Shown here piece after piece: positions 50,662-64,000 of a stretch of 64,000 nucleotides of DNA (its first letter is position 1; the number at the start of each line of letters is the position of its first letter). The position numbers and the translations under genes are program-made. The notes under the pieces were generated by a model. It searched no databases. It had not been told where the DNA came from and saw only the letters and a program-made list of their open reading frames with translations. The DNA comes from Oscheius dolichura (lineage: Eukaryota; Nematoda; Chromadorea; Rhabditida; Rhabditidae): contig OW051497.1 in NCBI GenBank assembly GCA_932521035.1, forward strand, positions 124,001 through 188,000, given 5' to 3'.

Positions 50662-53600
50662 ATGTCTGCCGTGGAGCCAATTCGGCCCAAATTTGCCGGT
50701 GGTACAGGCATCGGCAGCGGCGGTGGAAATGGTGCCATCGAAAAGATGAAAAGTGCTCACGCGTGGGCAGGACGCCAAATCAACCGAGCACAACAGCTTA
50801 TTAGGGAACTATCAATTGTCAGCCCCGATCCTCGAGAGGTCTCATTACAGTAAGTTTGAAGAAATGGCTGCTTTCGCGGGGGAATGCATGTGAACTTTGT
50901 GTGGATGGAATCTATGTTTGTTTGGGAAAAATTAGTATTCTTGCGGAAGAAATGATCTAATCCGAAAATTGTGTTGAAACGAAATTAGTGAGTCACCCAA
51001 AAATGGAAGCGAAAATTGGGTCATAGTATCGTTTTGAAGGAGCTTCTAGTTTAGAAGACCTCAAAGAAACAAAAACTTCAATTTAGTCCCCTCACCCAAT
51101 CTTTTTCTCCAAGGAAAGGGTATTTTTGAGGTCCATATCCTGTCCAAAAAGTTTTTTTCTAAGTTCTAAGAGACACAAGACAATGTTTGCGTTTTATTAA
51201 AGAATAATGAGGTCTCCTTGGCCCACCATGTAGAATCGATAAGGTCAACAATAAAGGAGGATAATTTACCCTCACATATACCGCATTCTTGAGAGAGAGA
51301 GAGATGCTGCCCTGGTCCGGCTACTTCTCGCTAACCACCCCCGTACAAGAAAGGTAATGCTATTTTAAACAGGCGCAGAGAGACTAATAGGTAAGACGGC
51401 GCTCATATAGCCGGGCTCTCCCTCACATAGATCATATGTTGCGCATAGGGCTAATCACCTTTATTTGCGAGGGGGTGACAAGGTTGAAAGGGGAAGAAAA
51501 TAGAACAGACCAAGTAAAAATGCCCCTATTCTTAGGCCTTTTGGCCAAGCCTCCCCCTCTCTCGCGACAGAATGCGTCCAAGGAGAAGGTGCCCTTTTTT
51601 TGTCTCCGCGCATCTTCTGCCAAAATCACACCCTTTCGAGATTTATTAGCCTATCGCAGGGGAAAAAACAGACTCACTTTTGTTGTCTGAAAACATAAGG
51701 AAAATCATCAACGCGGATGTACTTTTTTGGACTAGGAGAACGGTGCTCTGGGGCGTGGCGTAGGCCTCTCTCGCAGTCTATCAGATCATGCCTAGGCGCT
51801 TTGTTGATGGCAAGTTGAAGAGAGCTATCATAAGAAGGTAAGCCGGGTTCATTAGGGGTGCATATTAAATAATAGGTATCGTAATTTACTGTATTTCCAT
51901 TCATTCTGAACAAAAAACCTTAGGATGCCTATACTCCTTTGGAGATCCTTTTGGTAGTGTCCTAATCTATGCTTTCCTTATTTCTAAATGATAAACAGCT
52001 CGCGTCCCTTTTCCTTCTTTTCTTTAAACTTCTTTCGAAAAGAGAAACCTGCCCAGTAGATCTCCGCAACGGATATAACAATAAATTTATGCGAACGACC
52101 CTTTTCCAATTAATAGATCTTTCCTTATGTTACTAAATATAGTCTTGTCTAGGTTTTGAAATATTCTAATCACCCACATTTCAGGCTTCACGTCTTTTTT
52201 TCCTCGTAAAAACATGTTCAACATATCCCTATCCTAATTTCATGAAACTGGGTATAATTCAGCGTACCGTTGCCATAACAAATTCCTGTGTCGAAATATT
52301 TCCTTATAACATGGTGCTTCCCGTTTTTTTGACTTGGCCCTGGCATAAACACGTCAAATTCTAAACCTAAAACGTTCATTGGCAATTTTTTTCTCAACTT
52401 CTAACTATTCCATTCGACTTTCCTAGCTCTCCAAATCCATCCATCTTTAATTCTTGACCTAGAGAGTTAAAAACCGATCTAATTAGCCAGCCTGTATCAA
52501 ATTTACCCTTTTGCGATCTTTTAACCTTTTTCTCCGCTGCTCTCAGACCTTTCGGAACCGTCTCCCACCCAGGAAGTTAAATCCGGGCGTTTTTAATAAG
52601 CGTGGTATCTCTCCCTCTCGCCCTTCGCGAAATTAGAGCACCAACTAATGGCACCTACGCAGAGTGGAAGAAAAAGTGGGTTTCATATCTAATTGGGAGC
52701 ACATGGCGTGGTAATAGAACGGGCATAAATTGAGTGAGAGAGAGTCTCTGTCAATTATATTAGCGCTGCTTGTGCAAAAGGTACTCATTGTTATTCATAT
52801 TCTTACCCAAAAGTGCTATTGCTGCTAGCTGTTTCCCCTTTATTCGTAGAGGGGAGAGACAAAAAAATAGCTTATTTGTGGAACATCCGTCAGATACAGA
52901 CCAGATGAGCCTTCGTCTAGGCATTTAGTGTACTTTTTCGGGGAAGATCCAATGGCAACCGGCCGGGAGAGTCATTTCCCCGTCTTGCTCAGAGCAACGA
53001 ATAAAAATTTTGAAAAAAGGAGAGGATGAGGGCATTTCTGGAATAATAACAACCTCTAACTTCATTATTTTAGGGTCCAAGCTTCCGACAACCAGTTCTT
53101 TGAGCGAATCGTCGCCCCCTTAGATTTGGACCCCCGCAGGGAAGATGAATTGTACACCATCAAAAACCTAACCCTCAATTGTGACAAGAAGCAAATTGAG
53201 GTAGGTACATCTTTCGTATCCTCCATTGTCTATTTGTCAAGACGGATGGGGGAATATTTTTCTCCATTGTAATTGTCCTCCGGGTCTAATTATAGTGTTC
53301 AGGCACTTTATGTCGAAGCACTGTACACAATTAGACACAAGGTGGGCAAGGAAGACGGGGATGATAGCAAGGAGAATTTATACAAATATGTCAGGGCAGC
53401 GTTTCAAGGAGATTCCCAAATGCATGATGCCTGCATGGCAAAGTCCAACACGAATAAGGTAAACTGGATGAGAGGCCTCTTGATATTGAGAATATAGCCA
53501 CCCGTCATGCTTTTGAATGTTCAACTTTTGGAAGGAAGAGATCTGATTGCGAAAGATGTCAACGGGTTCAGTGATCCTTTTGCAATGATGGGAGTCGTAC

Positions 53601-56600
53601 CTGGCAAGAGGGAATTGGCCCCTGTTCAAGAAACTCAAAATGATGAGGAGGGGAATCCGAAATCTCCCAGGAACCAGGTCAGAGAAGGAAAAAGGGTAAT
53701 AACAAAGTTTTAGCTGAAAAACGAGAAGGGAGGGGTCCTCCAGAAGTTTGGAGGGTCGTTTCGTAGAAAAGTGGACAAGAGAGAGTCGAGAAAAGGGGGA
53801 AGGACATCTGATTCGGGAACCATACCAGCGAAACTGATTAAAGCCAGCTCTGTCCAGAGAAAAACCCTCAATCCCAAGTGGAATGAAAAGTTCCAGCTCA
53901 TAGTGGACGATGTAACTACCGACCGCTTCCATATCGACATTTGGTTAGGTGGAAAGCTAAGAAAGGAAATCCGAAGTTTAGGGATCATGATGATGAAGAG
54001 CACTCCGTCCTGGATGCTGTCTCCTCTTTGAATCAGATATCCGGAGGTCTTAAAGGCCTTGGAAGGTATTTTAAAGAGGTCGCTCAGAGTGCTAGGAGTG
54101 ATTCTGATGAGAGTACTGACGACTTCTTAGGCTGTATCACCCTCCCCTTACATGTAACCTTCGTCGTCAACATAAACAAGACATTTAGGACCTACCAGCT
54201 GATGGAATAGAAAAATGGTTCAACCTTCAGCCCCGTTCGGATAGGAGCAAAGTTTCTGGCGCTATTAAAATGAAATTGTGGCTCTCTACAAAGGAAGAAA
54301 GGATCGGTGGTGAAGAGGATGAGCTCCTCGATGTGAAGGAGCACATTGATCTTATTCGCCAATTCGCTCTCTATGAAATTCGCCAAACTGGAGTAATTCC
54401 TTGATTGTAATCCATATATCCTCTTCTTAGGCTCCCGTCCGATTCTGGGAAGGACAGTTCCCCGAGAAGGCTAGAACGATCCTGAAGCAGCACGCTGTTC
54501 AAGGAGATCTGACGCCTGTCCACGCGGCTATGTGTAGATGGCTCGCCCTGCATTCTATGATTCCGATTGATATCTCATTCACATTATTGGCTAGTTCTTT
54601 GGCTAAGATATTCGAAAAATGGGAGCCGATGACTTTGGACAAGGTTTATTCGTCTAATATGGGTGTAATAGGCATTATAGGAGGAAGAGGACATGCTGAT
54701 TGACTCCTTCTCTAGCTTTGACAACCATTGTAAGAGGATGTTCATTGAGCACAGGACTAAATTTGCTCCATCGAAGAGGAATAGTGGAGAGGAGTTTTCC
54801 AGTTTGATCAAGTAGGTTCTGGTGGCGGAACTTTAGGGCCTCAGCAGTTCTAAAAAGGGGAAAATAGGCTAAATGAGGCTCTTTCCCATGTTGATCAAGT
54901 GGCTTTCCTAAAAGATTATTTCAGATGTATGAAACTGTTACGGGAATCTCCCTTCTACGCCAAGTATCTTCCCTACAAAAGACCTTTCCACGCCCACATG
55001 GAAGCTTTAATCGTGGTGAGACATTCCTTTTATGTCTCGAAATACTGCCTGTCAGAAATCGGCCGAGGACTTTTTCGACCAAGTAATCGAAGAGAACCAG
55101 GACGAGGATCCCTGTAAAGAATTGCTCAAAGTTCTAGCTGTCATAAACACGGCCTGTTCCAAATTCTTACATTTTGCGGCTATAATTAGAGAAGTCAGTC
55201 GCATTGACTATAGCCAATTGACATTGAGCACGTTCGACAAAATGGTAATGATCTTTTGTTCCCCCGTCTTTCTAATTAACGTGTATTCAGTTAAACGAGT
55301 ACTTAGCATCGGAGATGATGAGTGAGAAGAAAACTGATCTTCGAACGCAAATGAGAAACTCGGCTAATCAGGATCCGCCAAATGAGGACGATTTAGTGGA
55401 CTTGATACGGATTCATATGGCTTTTGTTGAGTTGAGAAATTATAGGCTAGCCAACCGAGTGTAAGGGAATGCCCTAATTCAAACCAATGTTTTCCAGAAG
55501 AGTCAAGGATGAGTCTGAATGGTATGGGATCTTCAACCGAGGGATTAAAAAGTTCTTGGATCTTATTCGGGAGAAGGCTATGGCCAGGATCGCTCTCAGC
55601 TGTCAAATGGATGTTCCAGTAGGTCCAGTCGAGGCTCTTCTCCATCACCGTTCTAGATTTCCACCTCTTCCAATGATATGCGCCATACTAGCAGTCACGT
55701 AGATGTTTGCCATATCGTTGAGCAGGTTACTGTCTGCTGGGAACGGATGGATGTCAATGAGACGGCTTTAAAACTAGACTATACCCGCTACTTGGTTGAT
55801 ATATTGTGTGAAATAGTCAAGACCTACACTCAAAGGATTATTCAAAATCTGGAGGCGGAAGGTCTTGTCAGCGATCTCCCCCAGTTTATTCCTTCCCAGC
55901 TCTTACAACTGGTTTGTTCCTCTTTTCAGCAATACAGTATCCTGTTTTGGGTCTGCTCGACCATTAACAACTGTGAGCAAGTCAGAAGGAGCTTAATGAT
56001 TCCAGACAAGCTTCATCTTGACGATTTAGCCCACGCTTGTGAGAAAGAAGGACAGGTCGCTTATTATCCGACTATTATCGAACATCAAACTTTGCAGGGA
56101 TCCGGTTGGAGGCAGAACATTGAAGGAAGACTGGAGCAGTGCGATTTAGCCATTTGCGCAGATATTGAACGGGTAGTCTCGCAAGTGACCAACCGACTGC
56201 AGCAACAAGTCAAGAAGAACGTGTTCCATTTGGCTTGGAGCCCTCCCAGCCAGCCTGTTGAGGAATCGCTAAAGCCTCTGACAGACATGCTGGACGTTGA
56301 ACTCTCCTCTGTGCATAAAAACCTCCTACACAAGAATTTCCTTCGAGTCATGACAACTCAGCTGGCTTTGATTGTGAAGCTCCTCTTCAACAGTTTGGAG
56401 GAGAATCCTGGGGTGAGCGGGAGCCTCTCATCCATAAAGCAATCCCCTTTTCAGATGGAACCGACATTCTACCGAAGATTGTTAGATGCATGGCAAGTCC
56501 TGGTGGATTTCTTCCACGCTGGAGGGAAAGGGCTCTCTCTGGAAGTGCTAGAAAATAACCCAGACCATATAGTAAGTAGGAAAGGGGCAAATTAAAGGAG

Positions 56601-57772
56601 TCTTTTAGAAATTGGTTAAGATCCTGTCCCTCAACCAGACGACGACGATCCAACTGATTGAAAAGTACTACAAGGACCTGCTAAAACAACAGGTGAGAGT
56701 CCCCCTCCCAACTTGTTTTTTCAAACAAAAGGAATGATAAAACTTTTAGGCAGCGGCAGAGATGAGTCTTGTGAGTTTTCCCTAGCCAAATCAGAATAAC
56801 CAGTTGTCAAAATAGAGACAATATTAGATTATCTTAGCGCTGATTTGCACGTCTCTCTTTGAAATAAGCGGGGGGATTTTATATATTATATTATATGTAT
56901 TATATTATTCTCTCTTTTGGAATGCTTTCTGTGCCATGTGTTGTAATGACGTCGTTTCTTCTCCATAAGGCTTTTGTAGACTTTTAAAAACTGTAATGTT
57001 TATATTGAAAAAAACGGCGATATTTACCCACGAATGAAATGCTGGAAGGCAGAAAGGATCCCCTCCTCCCTGTTTATTAAAAGGAATGTTTTCCAGAATG
57101 AAGTGAACGAGTGCAAGTACGGTATCCTCAACGTTCGAGCTTATTACAACGCTTCTGCTCAGACGCTTGTTCTCGATGGTAAAATTCAATACACCAAATA
57201 ATTTGAGAACATTTCTAGTTATTGGAGCTAAGCAGATCATTCCTTTGGATACAAACGGCCTGTCCGATCCTTTCGTGGTCATTGAACTTGTTCCCAAGTG
57301 TCGCTATCCTACTACTCAGGTCTTCAAGACCAAAGTTGTCAGCAAAAGTCTCAATCCCATCTTCGACGAGACATTTGAATTGTATGTTTGGTATTATAAT
57401 CAGGCCCATAAGCAATTTTAGCCAAATTCCTCCCAAGCTCCCGCCATGTGCTATGATTCATTTCACAGTAATGGATCACGACTACCTTCGCTCGAATGAC
57501 TTTGCGGGAGAGGCTTTCCTAGAACTTGCTGATGTAAGAACTGGGTTGAAAAAAGCTAAAGGTGATTTAGGTACCCGGATTTGGGGTAGCGGGAGGAAGC
57601 ACCCTCCGACAATTCAATCTCATACTCATCCAACCTGTTACAAACAGTGAGTTTGACCCTGAAGAGCGAGAAGAAATCCCCTTTAGGCAAGGACATTATG
57701 GACGTGTTAAAGAGCCGAGTGGAAGATAAAGAAGCTATCGAATTCCTACGAACAGTCAACACCACCTATTAA
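50662..57772 (+). CDS. BAIAP3/Munc13-4 family exocytosis priming protein
   Basis: About 17 exons run from ATG at 50662 to TAA at 57770-57772. Exon 1 encodes a Gly-rich N-terminus; a 2.2-kb intron follows, then [15 protein letters not shown], typical of BAIAP3 and Munc13-4 just before the first C2 domain. C2A (about 53500-54150) has the calcium-binding runs [18 protein letters not shown] and DHDD, with a Lys/Arg-rich insert. The MUN/MHD region (about 54430-56700) is helical throughout, including the large exon at 55660-56572. C2B (about 57110-57540) has [26 protein letters not shown] and [18 protein letters not shown]. The last exon ([16 protein letters not shown]) matches the family's C-terminus. 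The protein primes vesicles for calcium-regulated fusion by acting on syntaxin. There is no C1 domain, which separates it from UNC-13 proper. Confidence 0.9.
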
Positions 57773-58749
57773 AACTACGCTAGTGATTTGCAGCAGCAAA
57801 TTTGTGTCATATGCCTAATTTGCTTTTCTCCTTCTCCTCTATACAGTATATTTATTTCGGGAATTTTAATTCTATTGTGATCGAGAGAGACCTAGAAGGC
57901 TTTCTTGGCTAGTGATCTCATATTGTATGTTAATGGCTTCGTCTGAATGAACTTATCGTACTTTTTATCCTGATCACCGGGGAAGGATAACATCTCATTA
58001 CTGGGTGAGGGAGTAACCTTCAATTTCAACTGCTGCCAATCTCACATTGGCAAATGCATGTGTCAGAAGTAAAAAAAGGTTATTCTCGGGAGTCAGCCCC
58101 TGCATTTCACACCTCTGAAATTTAGATTACTGTACTGTTTTTCTTTCCCCATTAAACTTTAAAAGCCTGGGGAATTTCGAAAGAAGGTGCCTTATCCCCG
58201 CTTCTCCTCCCTTTAATAACTTCCCTTTCTCATTGCCCCAATGTCTGCAACTGACTGTTGTATTCATTTTGCTCGATTTACACACCTCTCCAGAAAAACG
58301 GAGTGAAAATTAACACAGATGATGAAAAATAAAGTCTGCTGTTTCAATAATAGCACTGATGTGGCAGCATGTGTTGTCATTGAGGCCTCGTCTTTTAACG
58401 TAATCATAGTACTCCCAACAATTCGCTCGTTTTCAAGTAATAGATTAACAAGCTGTTGATTCTGCTTTCCCATCTTTTTTGTTGTTTTGTTCTTGACTGA
58501 CAGAAAGGAAAACAGACTACAGCAGACGTTCCCTGACTGTCTTTTCCTTCTCTTCACGGCTTTTTACCCCCGTTCGTCGTGATATCTTATCAAATCACTG
58601 CCGGGTACTCTTATCATTCGCTTATCTTCACTTCCACTGCATCTTTACTTCTCTGCAGGTAAAATTTTATGAGAGAAACTTCCTGCCTGTTGATCAGCTG
58701 GCTGACCTCCTCATTTTACACTGCGGCTTGATTTGTGATTTGCAGATAA
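57773..58749. other. intergenic between Munc13-like gene and aminoacylase
   Basis: No exon chain was found. The final bases before 58750 (TGATTTGCAG) are acceptor-like. Confidence 0.5.
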
Positions 58750-60348
58750 ATGGGAGAGGAAGAGGACATAGCTGTGAGCAACTTTAGAGAGTATTTGACT
58801 GTCGACACAGAACATCCGAATCCGGACTATGGTAACCACGAACTAAACTATTAAAGCTTCTAAACTTTCAGAAAAATGTAAAAACTATTTGTTCAAACTG
58901 GCTAGCGAACTGAACATTGCTCACACTGCCTATTACGTAAGTTATTCTTCAATACTTCATGGTAGACATATTTCCAGACCTCGGACAAGACTCCTTTTAT
59001 AATAATGACCATCCCAGGGACAGATAACCACTTGCCGAGTTTAATGCTCTATTCTCATACCGACGTTGTCCCGACTTTTAAGGTAACTCGAAGATGAGAG
59101 GCTTTATGTCCTTCTTCTTTCTTCTAGGAGCATTGGAAATACGATCCCTACTCAGGATACAAAGACGCTGAAGGAAATATCTACGGAAGAGGAGCTCAAG
59201 ATATGAAATGTGTTGGGATTCAGTATTTCGAAGCAATCCGAAGGCACTTCCAAAGAGGAAAGAAGAAATGGCTACGGACGATTCATATTGTGTGGGGCCC
59301 TGGTAAGTGCACTTTGCTGGAAGTTAGTTACTTCTCTCTGTAGATGAGGAAATAGCCTCGCCAGAAGGAATGCGCGCCTATTCAAAAACAGAAGATTTCA
59401 AACAATTGAATATTGGATTCGTGCTGGATGAAGGAGTGGCCAGTGCAGACGACGTGTACAATGTGTACTACGCAGAACGATGCCCATGGTGTAGGTTAAA
59501 CTTCCAAATGGGAAAATGTTTTTAGGGATTAAAGTAACATGCAATGGTAACCCTGGCCATGCCATGAACTTCATTGAAAATACAGCTATGGAAAAGTTGG
59601 TGAGCAGAATCTATTGATAGTGGCTTATTCGTTTTTTAGCAATATGTGATCAACTCAGCTTTAGCCTTTAGAGCAGCCGAGAAGAAAAGGAAGGAGGAGA
59701 ACAACTTATTAATGGGAGAAGTGACCACAACCAATATAACTATCATAAACGGCGGTGTTCAGTGCAATGTGGTTCCGGAGAAATACACTGTTTGTGAGTT
59801 ATTAGCCCCTTTTCTAATCTAGAGGTCTAGACATCGATATGAGAGTCACTCCATTGGCAGATTTTGATGGAATGGAGGATATGGTCAAGGGATGGTGCCA
59901 GAATGCCGGCCCAGATGTGACTTATGAATACTTGGAGGTGACAGGGTTTCCTCCCAAGCTCATATTCTTTTAGAAAGTTGTAGTCAAGAAGATGACTCCT
60001 ACTACAGACGACGATCCTTGGTGGAAAACATTTTCAACAGCGCTTTCTGACTTGTAACCTTTCCATACTTCTTTCCTATCTCTTCTTTGCAGAGGTTGCA
60101 AGGTGAAAAAGCAAATCTTTGTAGGAGCTACGGATTCGCGGGTTTTAAGAGAGGTAATATTTTATTCAAATCTTAGAAAGCTGAATTTCTAGATGGGATA
60201 CAAAGCAATTGGCTTCAGTCCAATGATCAACACTCCAATGCTTCTCCATGACCATAACGAGTACCTCAACGATCGGGTTTTTCTTCGAGGGGTGGAAATT
60301 TACGAGACTTTGATTGATAGGCTAGCCGACATACGGGCAGATCCTTAA
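58750..60348 (+). CDS. ACY1: aminoacylase-1 (M20 metallopeptidase)
   Basis: About nine exons, roughly 400 residues, as in the vertebrate enzyme. The metal and catalytic motifs are all present: SHTDVVP (first His and catalytic Asp), RGAQDMKCV (bridging Asp), DEEIASPEG (general-base Glu and metal Glu), VLDEG, and LLHDHNE (final His). SERCPWWIKV-like and NPGHAMNF segments form the dimerisation lid. The enzyme hydrolyses N-acyl amino acids to free amino acids in the cytosol using zinc. ATG at 58750 follows an acceptor-like TTTGCAG by four bases. The stop at 60346-60348 is only about 95 bases from the stop of the MGAT4 gene on the other strand. Confidence 0.93.
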
Positions 60349-60442
60349 TTGTATAAGATTAACTAAACAAAATTTATTAAATAACAAATACTGTTTTGTA
60401 AAAACAAGAGAAAACCCGGGAGATCAGAGCTGTTAAAGATGG

Positions 60443-62203
60443 TTACCATGAAGTAAACGCGATTTGTTCAAGTATGACAGGATTTGTTAGATTGTCATGG
60501 ACTTCAACCCGTATTTTCTTAATATTTTTTCCTTCCATCCTGATAAAGAACCGCCCATCAGCCGTAAAATGGCCAAGTTCTAGGGTTTGAAGGCTGTCAT
60601 CAGTGATGTAGACCACTGTTTCCTCTCCAAATGTCATATTGGGATTGACTGTATTACCAGCGGTCAGGAGAATGGCTATAAAACACTTTGTTCTCATTTA
60701 ATGAGAAGGGTACCTTTAATTTTTACCGGATTGTTAAAGACAAAGCTGATATAGTCTCCTTGCTTAGGAGGAGAGGCGCTAAGGAAATAAGCCGAGAAGG
60801 TATAAGCGTTGAACAGTGAATGAGTAATATCGTTGGCTTTGATGCTACTGTCCACATTTCCTTCGGGATTATTCCTCTTTCTCTTCAGGGAAACCGCTCC
60901 GAAGGACTTCTCCTTCAATTTTTGGATCTTCCCTTTTAGTGAGGAATATTTCCCCATGTGTTGGAATTGTATCGGATCGTAGAGGATACGATACTTTGTT
61001 ACTTGCTTGAAAGGGAGTAGGTTATCAATATAAGAAGACTACCTCTTTACATTTTTTACTATTCCACTCAGGACTGCAATACATACTCCTAAGAAAGTCA
61101 TCAATTATCCAATCGACTGGTTTCTGTTTGAAGAACATAGAGAGCACGGAAATATATTGGTGGAGATCCCTTGTCCTATAAAGGTACGGTGAAATGTAGA
61201 ATCAGAACTGAACCTGAACAGTTTCCCGATTACTCCTAGGGAAGTAAATTCAAGCATTTTCCACTGGGTGTCGTTTTTCATTTCAATCTGGTAGAAGATA
61301 TTTTTCCTGAAAGTTTTTAGGATATTGTTCGGGATAATTTCCTCCTACACATATCCCTTTGCAGCAATGATGTCATCCTCCAACTGGAGGTAATAGTCAG
61401 CTAGGTGTGATCCGTACATCATCGAATAGATGTAATCTGGAACCAAGTTGTTCTAAATAAAAAGGGATGGGAGAAACCGATGTTCTGTTTTGTCCTCCAG
61501 TACATTCGTTGAGATGAATCATTGTAAGTTGCAGGGATGGTATCCAAATTTGGCGGGTAGAAGAGGGTTGGTATGAGAAGAACCTAAAAGACTATAGGAG
61601 CCCGGGGAATATGTGGTTTGCTTAATATTTGGAGCGCAGGAGAGAGAAGAACCCGTTTCCTGACGACCTCATTGACCTAGCACTTCTTGATGGGGGCCGC
61701 GACGTTCCCGCTATCCCTGTGGCAGTCTACCCTCACCTGAGCACCTGTTCAAATTATCCAAACGTTCCCGCTCATTTCAAATGTACTAATTTTATTGTTA
61801 CTGTTTGCGCAGCCCCGGCGACTACTCCCCCCTTTCAGCCGGCACCAATTGTCACGGACGATCGGGAACCAACAGCCCAGTATGTTTGGCTAGGCAATCA
61901 CTGGCTTTTTACACAGATACTAATCAGGAGGTCAAACTTATTTATACCTGCAGCAGGCCGTCGGATATGTCCTTCGAGTGTTGTTTTTGAATTTCCGCCG
62001 TCATGTTCTTGACGAAGGCCGAATTCTCACCTTCTTCGTGGGAAAAGAACACAATTATCGAAATATTCTCTCTGAAATCTGTATAGGGGGATACTAGTGA
62101 CTCTCTACCGATCGTCTGGACGTAGTTCATCAATAAGCGATTTTAAAGTAGCCAAAAGGTAACTCTCCTGAGGTCTTTCAATTGTTGGGATGGCCATGAC
62201 CTG
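60443..62203 (-). CDS. MGAT4-type N-acetylglucosaminyltransferase
   Basis: About seven exons. The family landmarks appear in order: VMAIPTIERPQESYLLATLK at about 62190; RENISIIVFFSHEEGEN; QRMYWRTKQN then DYIYSMMYGS and the metal-binding QLEDDI near 61390; the KPVDWIIDDF segment; YDPIQFQHMGKYSSLKGKIQ near 60960; and a C-terminal beta domain (FFIRMEGKNIKKIRVEV) ending at 60443. MGAT4 (GnT-IV) adds a beta-1,4 GlcNAc to the alpha-1,3 mannose arm of N-glycans in the Golgi. The usual cytoplasmic tail, membrane anchor and stem were not found; the frame opens near a Met (MKFKMFIFQ) that overlaps an acceptor, TTTTCCAG, at about 62204. A 5' exon upstream, or a different start, must exist if it enters the Golgi. 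Confidence 0.88.

Positions 62204-64000
<1,797 letters not shown>

Overview
The window is nuclear DNA from an invertebrate animal with a compact, intron-rich genome. Most introns are 36-60 bases long, start GT and end TTTTAG or TTTCAG. The start of EF-1alpha at the right edge has a valine-valine-alanine-cysteine stretch like nematode EF-1alpha. Many genes have a splice-acceptor-like AG just before the start codon with no obvious 5' exon, as in animals that trans-splice a leader. A nematode or another small ecdysozoan or spiralian fits; the species cannot be named from this sequence. Many ORFs longer than 60 codons here start at TTG, CTG or GTG or run through introns, so gene models were rebuilt exon by exon from splice signals.

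Layout, left to right. 1-5.8 kb: pieces of a single-pass membrane protein and a plus-strand cluster of three very small helical-protein genes. 6.2-9.9 kb, minus: a PHRF1 homologue (RING and PHD fingers) that appears to be split in two, with an SR-rich gene carrying the PHRF1-like C-terminal domain downstream. 12.2-12.9 kb: an unrecognised three-exon protein. 13.4-16.0 kb, minus: a DEG/ENaC sodium channel. 20.0-23.6 kb, minus: a biogenic-amine G-protein coupled receptor. 24-31 kb: largely gene-poor, with one small minus-strand gene and a foldback transposon. 31.5-33.2 kb: synapsin. 33.4-36.0 kb: two tandem copies of a small secreted-protein gene, with two more copies of the same foldback element, one of which supplies the end of the second copy's coding region. 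36.4-38.0 kb, minus: a FLYWCH-like zinc-finger protein with a polyglutamine tract. 39.3 kb, minus: tRNA-Glu. 40-50.6 kb: no complete gene, only candidate exons. 50.7-57.8 kb: a BAIAP3/Munc13-4 family exocytosis protein. 58.7-60.3 kb: aminoacylase-1. 60.4-62.2 kb, minus: an MGAT4 N-acetylglucosaminyltransferase, tail to tail with aminoacylase. 63.5 kb to the edge: EF-1alpha, incomplete.

Several genes are neuronal or secretory (DEG/ENaC channel, amine receptor, synapsin, BAIAP3/Munc13-4), but they are separate transcription units and their proximity is probably incidental. The most unusual items are the small helical-protein cluster, the split PHRF1, the tandem secreted-protein duplication and the TTAA-flanked foldback family that has been exonised into one copy. 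No CRISPR array, operon of bacterial type or viral gene was seen.
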